Below, in pieces: positions 47,041 through 64,000 of a stretch of 64,000 nt of DNA; the stretch's first letter is position 1; the number at the start of each line of letters is the position of its first letter. The DNA is from Volvox africanus (taxonomy: Eukaryota; Chlorophyta; Chlorophyceae; Chlamydomonadales; Volvocaceae): NCBI GenBank assembly GCA_030268105.1, contig BSDZ01000009.1, positions 2,121,501-2,185,500 of the forward strand. Direction: 5' to 3'. The position numbers and the translations under genes were made by a program. Below the pieces are notes generated by a model. The model was not told the origin of the DNA. It ran no database searches and was given only the letters and a program-made list of their open reading frames with translations.

Positions 47041-50000
47041 GCTGTCGGTGTTTCTGGACCGGGCGGGCAGGCGGTGGTAAACCTTCTTCACCCCCTACCC
47101 GCTAATCGCTAACCACTAACAACCAATCTAGCCTGCTTGACGGACTAACCTGCGGCTCCCTGCTGTTAGAGGGACGCAAGTTGTAGAAATTGCGATGGCT
47201 CCATCCAGTTCCCCTCCGTCTGTTGGGTGCACTGGATTGCACATTTATGTGGGGAGAGATGTTGCGAAACCACGGACGATGCACCGCTATACGGGGATGT
47301 TGATTGTAAAAAACAGCACCCCCAATGCTGTGCCTCTTCACCAAGAAGCGTTTGGTAGCTCCTGTGGCGTCGGCGGTAGCATTACATAGGGCCTGCTTGC
47401 TGGTAGGGGTTGACCGACGCACCCCCGACCACCAGGAGAAAAACACACATATGGCCTCAACAACACACATCTAATCATAAGACTACGTTTACACAGGTGC
47501 CTGGGTTCAAGTCCTCCCCCACACATTTAAGGTTGTCAGATGGGTGATTAGTTAGTGGGCACTCCCTTGCTGGTCGATGGATCGTGTAGGATGACGATTG
47601 TCGTGCGTGACTGTAGTGGCCTAGGAGCGGACCGGGAACGGAGTTGATTGATCCGTTAGGTTCTGAATCTTGACACCGGTAGCGAGCGCTGAACCCAGAG
47701 CATCAAATGCAAGTTGAAGTCGGTTTGGGTGCTGGATGCTGGGGGCATCCCTCTCGCTAGCAGGGAGAAGCAGGGCTACGCCCACCAGGTCAAGTTCGTG
47801 GGGGCCGCTGATGCCACTCTGTAAAAGGTTTGCTGGGTTCGACGGCACTGGGCAAGCTCTTTTACATCTTTGGAAAACCAACTCGGGACGCGCTTGGCAG
47901 CGCTCTTATACTTCAAGGGCAGGCCTGGCCAGCTGAAACCAGGTCCGTAGGAATCCAGCCGTTTCCCAACTGGTCGTAGCAAGATAACGGCAGGATTCAC
48001 TTCGAATGTTTTTGAGTGATTTACTGAATCCTTGCGCGGTAATGTGAATATATGCACAGATTCAGCATACCATATAGTACCGTACGTGCTGCATTAGCGA
48101 AGTCCTCGCATGCAATATAATGTATTTGTGATTATGAGTTGCTTCGTTTAGCTAATAAGGGAGACTTGTAGGGACTTCGCATTCTTCTCTTGTTGATGTC
48201 GTTGATACAAAGCTGCGTTCCGGTGTAGGTTTTGAACCCTGCAAACACTGTTACCAAGCATTCACCTTAAATGCCTTGGATTTTTGCCTTTTTGCTTTGG
48301 TCATTACGCCGTTTTGTCGGCGGTTTGTGGAAGGAAATGCTCTAAACGCCACGGTATCTTAAGGTGGCCTGCCGTCGCTTAGGGTGGCCTGCCTTCTGCC
48401 AAGATTGCGTAGAAGCGGAGATAATAATCCCAATTATAAAAAATACATGAAAATATCGTGCTGGACTTTTGCGGTATCCTGCTTCATCCAGCTTGTTGCC
48501 AGCACCGGCAATTTCCCGACGATGTGTATTTCTAACCCAAATAATAACATCTGAAAAATATTTCAATTAAATGCCAGCATATTGTCGTGAAGTTGTAAAT
48601 TCATTACAAACGCTGGTTAGCGGAAGGCGTCGCCGCTCCTTGTACAGCGCGATTTCGCCCAAGCACCCGGTACCCGGTACCCTACCGTACCACGGTACGG
48701 TCACCACAAGATCCCTAGGCTTATAACCTTCTTTTGTCCTGAAAGGTACCGAACCCGAATATCACTCTTTGGTCTCTGTGGAGACGACTTTTGAGGGCGA
48801 AAATCGAAATTTGACCGGGTCCACTCCTTGCCGCATATGAAGCGCAGGAACTCTCAAGAACTTTGTAAATTACCTTTAACGTATGTCTTGCTGGTACTGC
48901 TGGTGCTGTCGAAACAGCCCAAAACGTACTATCGGCGACTGTTGGCTGGGAGAGCGAGGAGCGCAGTAACAGTCAAAACAGCTAGCAGTCGACCGATGTT
49001 GTTATATCCATCGCATGTTCAGTCTTCATTCCAGACAAACAAACAACTGCCAATCGTGGGGTTTTCTTCTAACCTGCAATGACGGAAAAATGTCGGTTTC
49101 AGCCGTTTTTGTCGGCTTAATCATTTGGAGGTAAAACTTTATCCATATTCTTAGAGCATTCATCAACCGCCTTCTACGCCCACCCATAGCACCAACAAAT
49201 AACAGAGGTAGACACTGTGGACACGCCTATACTATTTTATTTTGCTTTTGAATGCTTACTTACTGGGGTGTTGTTACCTCATCAGGGCCCTGTCTGTTAA
49301 GCGTCCCTCCGCTCACCCATTCCGGATTATCACCCCCCGATATTTGTCCCATGCGTGGTTACGGAGCGGGAATGGGTGCGGCGGGTGCGTTCCCCCTGGT
49401 TTCGGGTCAAAATTGCCGTACATTTCGTGTATTAGGTATATGGTACCAACTGTCTTCAGCAAAATTAAGTTCAATTCTTCCACTGTTTGGCCTCTCATCA
49501 TTTGGGCTATCCGCACATTGTTCCCGATTTCTTTGGGCCAACTGTTCCCGATTCTCCTGCACATGGTTCTACGCCACCCCAACGGGGATAAAGTATAAAC
49601 CAGGCCCAAAGGTCATTTAACAAAGCCCTAACATGCCTTGACCCAATTGCAGCATCATGCTATCTTTGCAGTATAATAATCCATGGCCCCTTCTGGCATC
49701 ATGATACGGTGCGTGCAAACGGCATGAATGAAAGTCAAGGGCATGTCGACGGGTGCGTGGTCGTGAGGCTAGCGTTGCTGCAGATGGTTGCACACGTGAG
49801 CCTGTCGCCAAATGCAGGGATAATGCAAAAATTATGCCTTAGGAGTTAAAGTGGTTTCGTGGCAGTTGTTATTCGCTGGCGTAACTGTTAATACATTCGT
49901 ATTGCATGGCAATCCCCACGGCCAACTGCACCATAATCAACGAACCCGAGCATGCAGAATATAAAAACAGTCATTATTACAAAATTATTAAGGGAACAAT

Positions 50001-52539
50001 TTCTATCTGTAAGTTCTCTTATGATCTGTCACAGGGGATGGAGTCGAGAACGGTTGAGCTTTGGGTGCAGGGGACTGGCCACCAGGTAAAATCCACCCGG
50101 CTGTCCAGCGGCGCATAATTCTTGCACGGTTTCGATGCTCTTTCCGATGGATCAATCATACCCATGATTACCAGTGCAGGAAAGGGTATAGAAACAGATC
50201 CGTTTGCGATATCGACGTTGCGGCAGCGCGCCGCAGCGCGGGACGAGAAGCTCAAAAGCAACTCACCAACCCCTTGGCCGAACATAGCCGGACACATATA
50301 AAAAAAATATCAGGTAAGAATATTGTTGGCCTAAAAATTTCCAGTTTGCAGCATCTGAGAACGGCAATCGGTCAAAGCGGTTTGCACGGTTTGCGACTTA
50401 CCAGATAGTACAGCAGATTTTCTCTTTTGGTTTCTTTGCAGGGTAAATTTACCAAACATATATCATGAAAGCATAGAGCTCTTGGCGAAAGATGTCTAAC
50501 GTTGTCAAATGCGACGTGCCATGCAGGGGTATGAAGCCACCCAATGAAGCCGACGGATGTTATTACGGCAGGTTTAATCCAGTGGAATGAAACCTAACAA
50601 TGCGGAGATGCACCTTCTGCAAATGAATGGCACACTAATTCAGCTGCACAACGATTGCGAGGGATTACTCTGTGATTATATATAAAAATATGGGAAGCAA
50701 AATTTGATTATAAACTTGTGGTTTTCCACCATGTGCAATTTTTTTCTCAGGCAGGATGCAAGAAGGCCATTATCAACTCATCGTGTAAGGCGTACGAAAT
50801 TTCCGTTCAAAGATCGATCCATTGAAGATGATGAGCTTGCAGTGTCGGCGAATAATCTAATAATTTGCTTGTAACGAGGCTTTGAACTCGGATTTCCACA
50901 TGCTCAAGCACTCGTCGCAACGAATCACGCACGTGCAAGTGTATGGTTTCTCAACTAATTCGTAATTGCCTGCTCGCCTACAGCAAGGCGATTTCCACCA
51001 TTCTGTGTACTTTAATTGTCGATGTAAACGCTGGTTCTGCACGGAACAACTGTGGGAGCGTCTAGTACTGGTGAGAAACATATGAAACTTCAATTAAGGA
51101 ATTGAATTATGTCGTCGTTTTTTATATTTTTAATAGGGATAAGCCTGTACTGTTGGGCTAAATATTGCGGCTCAAGTGGTTGCCATTTAACACGCTGGCT
51201 CCTTGTTCCATGCAGCTCAACCTAACGCACTAGCGAATTAGATTTATCTAATTGATGAGGATGCCCTAAAATAGCTGTCTGCCAAGAGGTAGGTTCGGGT
51301 CATGTCCGGAAAGCCGACTACGCCTGACGCCAGGACGCCACCTTATTAGCATTTCACTACAAAACAACCATCTTAATTAGCTTTAGGATTGCATTCGGAA
51401 GTGAGCAAAAGGTATGGTACAAGGTACATGGGTCACTCCGATGATGTAACCGTGACCGTCATACGCTGCGGTGGCCACCGTGTGCACCAGCCTGTCAAAT
51501 GTATCTATTATGGTCAACTCTCTGGATCGCGTTGTCCTCGACTGCACCTGAAGGTCCCCGGTCGGCCAAGTTGCTCCCCCTTGCCCTTCCCATGTACTTC
51601 ATCTCATTGACGTTACCCGGGCCATAACTCCCAACAGATATGGCGAATGAGGCCCCCTATGGCCCATTCGGCAATCCAATCGCCAGCAACAGCACCATTG
51701 ATGGACGCACAGCCGCATTCATCAAAATCTCTGTCAACTGAAAAGGGACGGGATCAATCTGAGGACCCCGATCAAGCGGCGCGGAGTTGGAGGCACAGCC
51801 GTAAGGCGGCTACTCAGCCGGCAGCGCGGCTAAGGACAGCCTGACGGCTCAGCAGCTGCGGAGGCGGCTGCAGGGGCACAACAGCCAGGCGGCACCATCT
51901 CCGCGTGCCTTCGTAGCCTTTTTTTAAAAGACTTTGCGGCAGTCCCCGAAACACATGGAGGTGCGCCAGAACGCTGCGGTTGACCCCTCCGCCACCGCTC
52001 ACTTGTACGGAAGTTTTCCTTACGTATCATCAGTCAAAATTTGAAACACACAGAGAGCAAATATGTATGCATGTACTCGTGCTTGAGAACTTACATCCAC
52101 CCATCATCTTCACCAGCAACAGCAGCAGCAGCAGCAGCCACCCAGCATCATCACCAGCAGCAACAGCAGTAGCAACAGCAGCAGAAGCAGCGCCATCATC
52201 GCCGTCTCTTAGCAATCTGTGAACGTCTGGGAGACGTGCTGGGACGGTCCTGCGGGGAAGCAGAGGGCCGCAACTGTGAGGAGCCTGACGGAGTCGTGCT
52301 CTTGTGGCGGCGTCATAACATAAAATGTTTTCTGCCTACGTCTCTTAGCCCTGAGTCTCATGTAACCACCGCAACTTTTTCCTTTTTCCACAACGTCCTG
52401 CCATGTCCTCTTTCCGGACAAGCTTACATTCCCACACCCGTCTCCCCTTTTGTGCGCTGCGATCTTGGTGACGTCTGCTGCTGCGGACCCTACTACCCGT
52501 GTGTACACATCGTGACGTATAACGCCCGCCGCTGAACAG
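47041..52539. other. Long intergenic region; probably holds the kinase first exon
   Basis: No exon of a known family was found in 5.5 kb. Frames such as 51647-51844 (Ser/Ala-rich, plus) and 50857-51093 (Cys-rich, minus) have no recognised motif. The first kinase exon found begins after a 3' splice site at 52539 and lacks an ATG, so the start exon is likely a very short coding piece here. Confidence 0.5.
47305..47309 (+). promoter_or_regulatory. TGTAA polyadenylation signal candidate for the chitobiase gene
   Basis: TGTAA about 265 nt after the stop codon. Confidence 0.5.
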
Positions 52540-59579
<7,040 letters not shown>

Positions 59580-59760
59580 GTTTGGATTGTCGTTCGGAGT
59601 GGTCAAGGGGGGCCACTCAGCTGACAGCCGCCATCGCGACTAATCCATAGCGCCCTCAGGCAGCGAGTTGAACTGAACGAGGCTTTTGTTGTTGTTGTCG
59701 TGGTTGTTGTTAATGATGTTGTCGTCTGTGACAGCAACCAATTGCGACGATTGCACTGCG

Positions 59761-60192
59761 GATGCGGATGCGGATGCGGATGCGGATGCGGATGCGGATG
59801 CGGATGCGGATGCGGATGCGGATGCGGATGCGGATGCGGATGCGGATGCGGATGCGGATGCGGATGCGGATGCGGATGCGGATGCGGATGCGGATGCGGA
59901 TGCGGATGCGGATGCGGATGCGGATGCGGATGCGGATGCGGATGCGGATGCGGATGCGGATGCGGATGCGGATGCGGATGCGGATGCGGATGCGGATGCG
60001 GATGCGGATGCGGATGCGGATGCGGATGCGGATGCGGATGCGGATGCGGATGCGGATGCGGATGCGGATGCGGATGCGGATGCGGATGCGGATGCGGATG
60101 CGGATGCGGATGCGGATGCGGATGCGGATGCGGATGCGGATGCGGATGCGGATGCGGATGCGGATGCGGATGCGGATGCGGATGCGGATGCG
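59761..60192 (+). repeat. (GATGCG)72 hexanucleotide array
   Basis: 432 bp of uninterrupted GATGCG units, 181 bp downstream of the CDKL kinase stop. No stop codon occurs in any frame, so all six frames are open; these are not genes. The first TGTAA after the kinase is near 60985, so the array may be transcribed in its 3' UTR. Confidence 0.98.
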
Positions 60193-60984
60193 GAGATAGG
60201 GAGGGACGACGAGAAGTGTTATAGTAGATGCGCCGGAGGGGACTTAGCGGAGTCGCACGACACACGTTTGCGTGCGCCGTCAATGGGATTGGAAATGAAA
60301 ATGGTCTCGGAGCGATCTGTGGCATTCTCATGCATCCGGGCAGCGTTGGTATATTGGCTATCTTGACAAAGCATGTATGCCAACCAACCTTGCAGCCTCA
60401 CATGACGGTGATGAATATCTCACTACCACCATCACCATCACCATCATCCGCTCGCAAGCCATTCCTTCAGGCGTCGTACCATCGTACCATCATACCAACA
60501 TACCAACATACCACAGCACGTGTGTCTCACCACTTGGGTGGTGGTAAAAGCAGGCTAGTTGGCGCTGCTGCTGCCGACCCTCTCAGGGAACACGGCTCAT
60601 GCACGGCGTGGCAGATGCACAATTAATTTCTCGTAATTGCGATATGGGGGATGAAGCCAAGGGTGCCGAGCACGCATGGAGATGTCTGTAGAGCTGAAGG
60701 TTGGCTCCTCCGCGTTCGTGGACGCTCGTGTGTTTTGTGGAGTGTGGGAGAGGCAGAGCATGAGTACATTTATGTTGTCATGTACACGCGCGCGTTTTGC
60801 AAAAGTTCATTTACAAAATTTCATCATCACCTCGCACACGTATTTCTCGGGGCTCGGTTCTGATGGCATCATGAAAGATGTTTATGATTGCGCAGGGTGC
60901 TGACGTGTTGAGGGTGATGCTGACGGAAAATGCGTGAGATGGCAGTGTGGCAGGATTGGCGGTAAGATGTCAAAACTAAACTCT

Positions 60985-60989
60985 TGTAA
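60985..60989 (+). promoter_or_regulatory. First TGTAA after the kinase gene
   Basis: TGTAA, about 1.4 kb past the kinase stop. If it is the functional signal, the 3' UTR contains the (GATGCG)72 array. Confidence 0.25.
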
Positions 60990-61034
60990 TTGGGTATGTG
61001 TCGTCAAAATTTTGCACTGCTTTATTCCGCGGCT

Positions 61035-61185
61035 TGATGGTGGTGATGATGGTGGTGGTGATGGTGGTGGTGGAGATGGTGATGGTGATGGTGGAGATGG
61101 TGGTGGTGGTGGAGATGGTGGTAGAGATGGTGATGGTGATCGTGATGGTGGTGGAGATGGTGGTGAAGATGGTGGTGATGTTATT
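61035..61185 (+). repeat. (GGT/GAT) trinucleotide array
   Basis: Interspersed GGT and GAT units. On the minus strand it reads Ser-Pro-Pro, mimicking a hydroxyproline-rich pherophorin spacer. Confidence 0.9.
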
Positions 61186-61910
61186 GGGTGGCAGTTGACT
61201 CCATTGTTGCAGGGGGAGCCATAGCTGTATGCGGAGTTGCCCAGGAGGTCCGAGGAGATGGCCCCCTGCTGCTGGTGGTTGTCCCGGACCGATGAGTACT
61301 TGGGGGGCTGAGCGGGACATGGGCTCATAGAGAGAGGTGCCGGAAAAGGCAACGCCAGCAGCAGGAGCCATGAAGCGTGGTTGAGGAGGGCGCACTGAGG
61401 CAGCGGCAGCGGCGGGAGCGGTGGTAACGACATTTGACGTCGTGTGTATGTATGGTCTCTCTTCATTTGCGTAGCTATGGGGCCTTGAAGGAAAGGGGGG
61501 CGGGTGTCCCGGTGTTGAGGCGCCTTCTTATCCCAAATCTCAAAACGCACTAGATCACCATCCTCACCCTCATCCTCACCCTCATTGGGGCCAATAACCG
61601 GGACTGGCACATCAGGCAGGGATTGTCGCTTTTTTATTCTATTTTTTGTACGGCGTATTTTTTGTACGGATGGGTTGGTGATCGAGGAAAGGGGCCACAG
61701 CCGACTGATGAAGGTGGGATGAACCCAGACCCTGACGGAGTCCGGGTTTAGGCCTATACTTATGTTATACGGGTCGTACGACGTCCATTGCCGTCCTATC
61801 AGCCATATCTGAGGTACTCTTCAAAGGTGCCGTGGCTGCCGTGGCGGGCTTCACTAGGCTGGCGTAGACCGGGGGAGGCTTTCATGGGGCTGCTCCTAGT
61901 GGACTTGGGG

Positions 61911-61934
61911 TTTTAGGGTTTTAGGGTTTTAGGG
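61911..61934 (+). repeat. Interstitial telomere repeat (TTTTAGGG)3
   Basis: Three perfect units of TTTTAGGG, preceded by GGGG that fits a fourth partial unit. This is the Chlamydomonas-type telomere sequence. Confidence 0.85.
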
Positions 61935-62213
61935 CACGACTAAAGCTACACCTCCTCGAGCCCCGAGCCGCGCAAACGAAGTATAAACTTTCGTTGAGTT
62001 AGCATGTTATACGGGTGGACCGGAGGGTCGGCGGCAGCAGGCAATAGTGCGAATGAGTTGCGTGGGGGGCAGCATGAGTGCGCAACTAACTGCGCGTGTG
62101 TATTCGTTTGCGGTGTGGCTCGAATCACCGATGCAAATCTCGCTGATGCATTCTGATGGGAAAGATTGTCCAGGAAAACCGCAAAACTGTGACACCATCT
62201 GTGGCTATGAGCA

Positions 62214-62440
62214 GCACCAGCAGTGGCAGCAGCGGCAGTCGCAGCAGCGGCAGTGGCAGCAGCGGCAGCAGTGGCAGCAGCGGCAGCGGCAGCAGCGGCA
62301 GCAGTGGCAGCAGCACCAGCAGTGGCAGCAGCGGCAGTGGCAGCAGTGGCAGCAGCGGCAGCGCCAGCGGCAGCAGTGGCAGCAGTGGCAGCAGCGGCAG
62401 CGCCAGCGGCAGCGCCAGCAGCGGCAGCAGTGGCAGCGGC
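62214..62440 (+). repeat. CAG/CGG trinucleotide-based array (CAGCAGYGGCAG-like)
   Basis: About 225 bp of CAGCAG, CGGCAG, TGGCAG and CACCAG units. It reads Gly-Ser, Gln or Ala runs depending on frame, and so gives several false ORFs. Confidence 0.9.
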
Positions 62441-63467
62441 ACACTGTGTCGCGTCGCACCGCCGCATCACGTTTGCCGATGCCGCTCGTTTCAGTGTGAA
62501 AGTCGCGCACCAGCAGATGGGCCTGTTATCGTAACAGAGCGTTTGTGTCGCGGAGGTTGAGCTGGGGACAGCCCGTGACGCCTGATAGCCTTCTTCCATG
62601 TAGCTATAAGATCCCGCCGTCCTAACCGTCTTAACCGGTACTGCACGGTGGAGTCCACCGTACGCGTACGCATACACACGCACGCACGCATAGACACCTG
62701 CAAACTTAGACGCATACAGGCGTTGTGCTCTCCGCTCCACATTCATGTGTACTCTGGTATCGACAAGAGGGCGGGTACCGCATGCATGCGCGGGGATGGA
62801 TATGGTACGATACATATATATATCGCAGCACGTTGGGCTGCATTACCTTTTGGCTTCCCTGACACCCTTGTTTCTCATTAATGCTCCCATCTAAATGGCC
62901 TTGAAGTTGACTGGGCCTTGGGGTCGGGAAAGACAGGATACGGTTGGTGGGATAGCAAGGTAAAATGGCTAGTCTCCGGCCGCGGCGGCGGACTCGTTGC
63001 AGCGACTGTTTTACACTATTTGACTCTTTGACTGGTACTTGGGTGGTGGAGCATCGATAACTGATTGCATAAATAATTGGCTGCTCTGAGATCTCAGATT
63101 TGCAGAGATGAGGTGAGATGGTCGATTTTATCCTAACTTGACACGAAGATACCGGCGCAGAGGATGGATCTATTTATATCTATCTATACATACATACGTA
63201 CATCAAGATTGGGTCCGAGCCGTGCCGTACCGACAGTTCCTAAGCAAGCTCCTCAGACGGGTCCAACCTCGCTACTTGCACTTGCCCTCTTTCCCGTACG
63301 AGTGGTTGCGCTGGCCGCTTGGATGAGGGGAACAGCCGAACAAATGCACTATTTGGGTTATATACATACCTCCTCAGGGCGGGGCTGGTGTATGATGTTT
63401 GATGCTGGCGCACGGCAGGCTCCCGTGCTAGGTGGCAAGGTGCACGTGGGTTTGTGCCATGTGCCAA

Positions 63468-63535
63468 ATGAGGAGCCCGTACCGCTTCATTGATGACGCA
63501 GCACAGATGTGGACTCTGGCCGTCCAGATGGGGAG
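63468..63535 (+). CDS. Possible first exon of a gene running off the right edge
   Basis: ATG at 63468 opens MRSPYRFIDDAAQMWTLAVQ followed by MGR and a 5' splice site GTAGGG at 63536. The short peptide has the balanced composition of a real helix, but no domain is recognisable. The next protein-like piece (GEMVLKERPSWKANSKAGEA, from about 63876 to a GT at 63951) does not join in phase, so an exon may be missing or the model is wrong. Confidence 0.3.
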
Positions 63536-64000
63536 GTAGGGTCTTATTCCCAACTCAGGGCCGGGAACTGGCATTACATCTACACCACTCACTCACACAT
63601 ATGTATGTGATTCCTGGCGCCGGCCGGCTCGTGAATGTTTGAATCCCGGCAAAGCGGTGTGTGTGCTTGTGCGTGTATGCTTGTGTGTGTATGCGTGTGT
63701 TTTTCCAAAAGAAACTTATGCACCCGTTACGTGTTCGGCAACCCGCGGATCCAACGAGGCCGGCAGGTCCTTTGCCCTAACCTGATTTTTTAAGTCGTGC
63801 GATTCGTGATTTTCCCCGGTTGGTGGTTGGATGTTTTGTCGGACTTGGAATTTACGGGACTTACCTTATGTCCAGGGCGAGATGGTGCTGAAGGAGAGAC
63901 CATCTTGGAAAGCAAATTCAAAAGCTGGTGAAGCGGAAGTGCCTGAAAGGTGTATTTTCGTGCCCTACTTTGTGCTGTTTGTCGGTCCGTCGGTAGCGCT

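Larger units (their letters stand above)
60193..63467. other. Low-complexity right-hand spacer
   Basis: Trinucleotide arrays create long open frames on both strands (61035-61185 and 62214-62440) without conserved domains. Outside these I see no supportable exon. Confidence 0.5.

Noticed and set aside
49977..50408. Plus- and minus-strand frames around 50.0-50.4 kb
   Set aside because: No family match, no convincing splice sites, and both strands equally open.
59603..60331. Long His-Pro, Asp-Ala, Arg-Met and Cys-Gly dipeptide ORFs
   Set aside because: They are six-frame readings of the (GATGCG)72 array with no conserved flanks.
60882..61610. Minus-strand 242-aa ORF with Ser-Pro-Pro runs resembling a pherophorin or hydroxyproline-rich protein
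   Set aside because: The Pro/Ser part is the reverse reading of a GGT/GAT microsatellite; flanks have no pherophorin domain or cysteine pattern and no signal peptide.
62125..62560. Ala-, Gly-Ser- and Gln-rich ORFs
   Set aside because: They arise from the CAG/CGG-type array; composition changes with frame and no domain is present.

Overview
This is nuclear DNA of a eukaryote, most likely a volvocine green alga (Chlamydomonadales). The reasons are: genes split into many short exons with GT-AG (and a few possible GC-AG) introns; coding exons that are GC-rich inside less GC-rich spacers; very long alanine/glycine/serine tails; abundant microsatellites; TGTAA motifs downstream of several stop codons (the green-algal polyadenylation signal); short TTTTAGGG arrays matching the Chlamydomonas-type telomere repeat; and a remnant of a tyrosine-recombinase (DIRS/Kangaroo/PAT-like) retrotransposon. 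The species cannot be fixed by eye. Gene models were built by hand by joining exons whose phases agree and whose products match known families. First exons of the two largest genes were not found.

Layout. 1-3.4 kb is a decayed DIRS-like element. A SINE-like insertion with a perfect 15-bp target-site duplication (3.55-3.94 kb) and a MITE-like inverted-repeat unit (4.46-5.05 kb) follow. Then come: a RETICULATA-related chloroplast-envelope protein gene (+, 6.7-10.3 kb); SUMO-conjugating enzyme UBC9/SCE1 (-, 13.9-14.8 kb); a Sec14/CRAL-TRIO lipid-transfer protein (+, 15.3-17.4 kb); a p24 cargo receptor (-, 18.3-20.8 kb); a small helical protein of unknown function (+, 21.4-23.7 kb); a very large cyclic-nucleotide-gated channel (+, 26.5-40.1 kb); a GH18 di-N-acetylchitobiase-like glycosidase (+, 43.4-47.0 kb); and a very large CDKL-family protein kinase (+, 52.5-59.6 kb) followed by a pure (GATGCG)72 array. 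The last 4 kb is low-complexity DNA with a possible first exon near the right edge.

The genes do not form a pathway. UBC9/Sec14 and p24/unknown are divergent pairs with about 0.55-0.58 kb between start codons, and Sec14/p24 are convergent. The channel and the kinase stand out: each couples a conventional N-terminal signalling core to an unusually long low-complexity tail of about 1,330 residues, most of it in one giant exon (2.2 and 4.1 kb). The CDKL relatives known in Chlamydomonas control cilium length. Long stretches (10.4-13.9, 23.7-26.4, 40.1-43.4, 47.0-52.5 kb) show no gene I can support.
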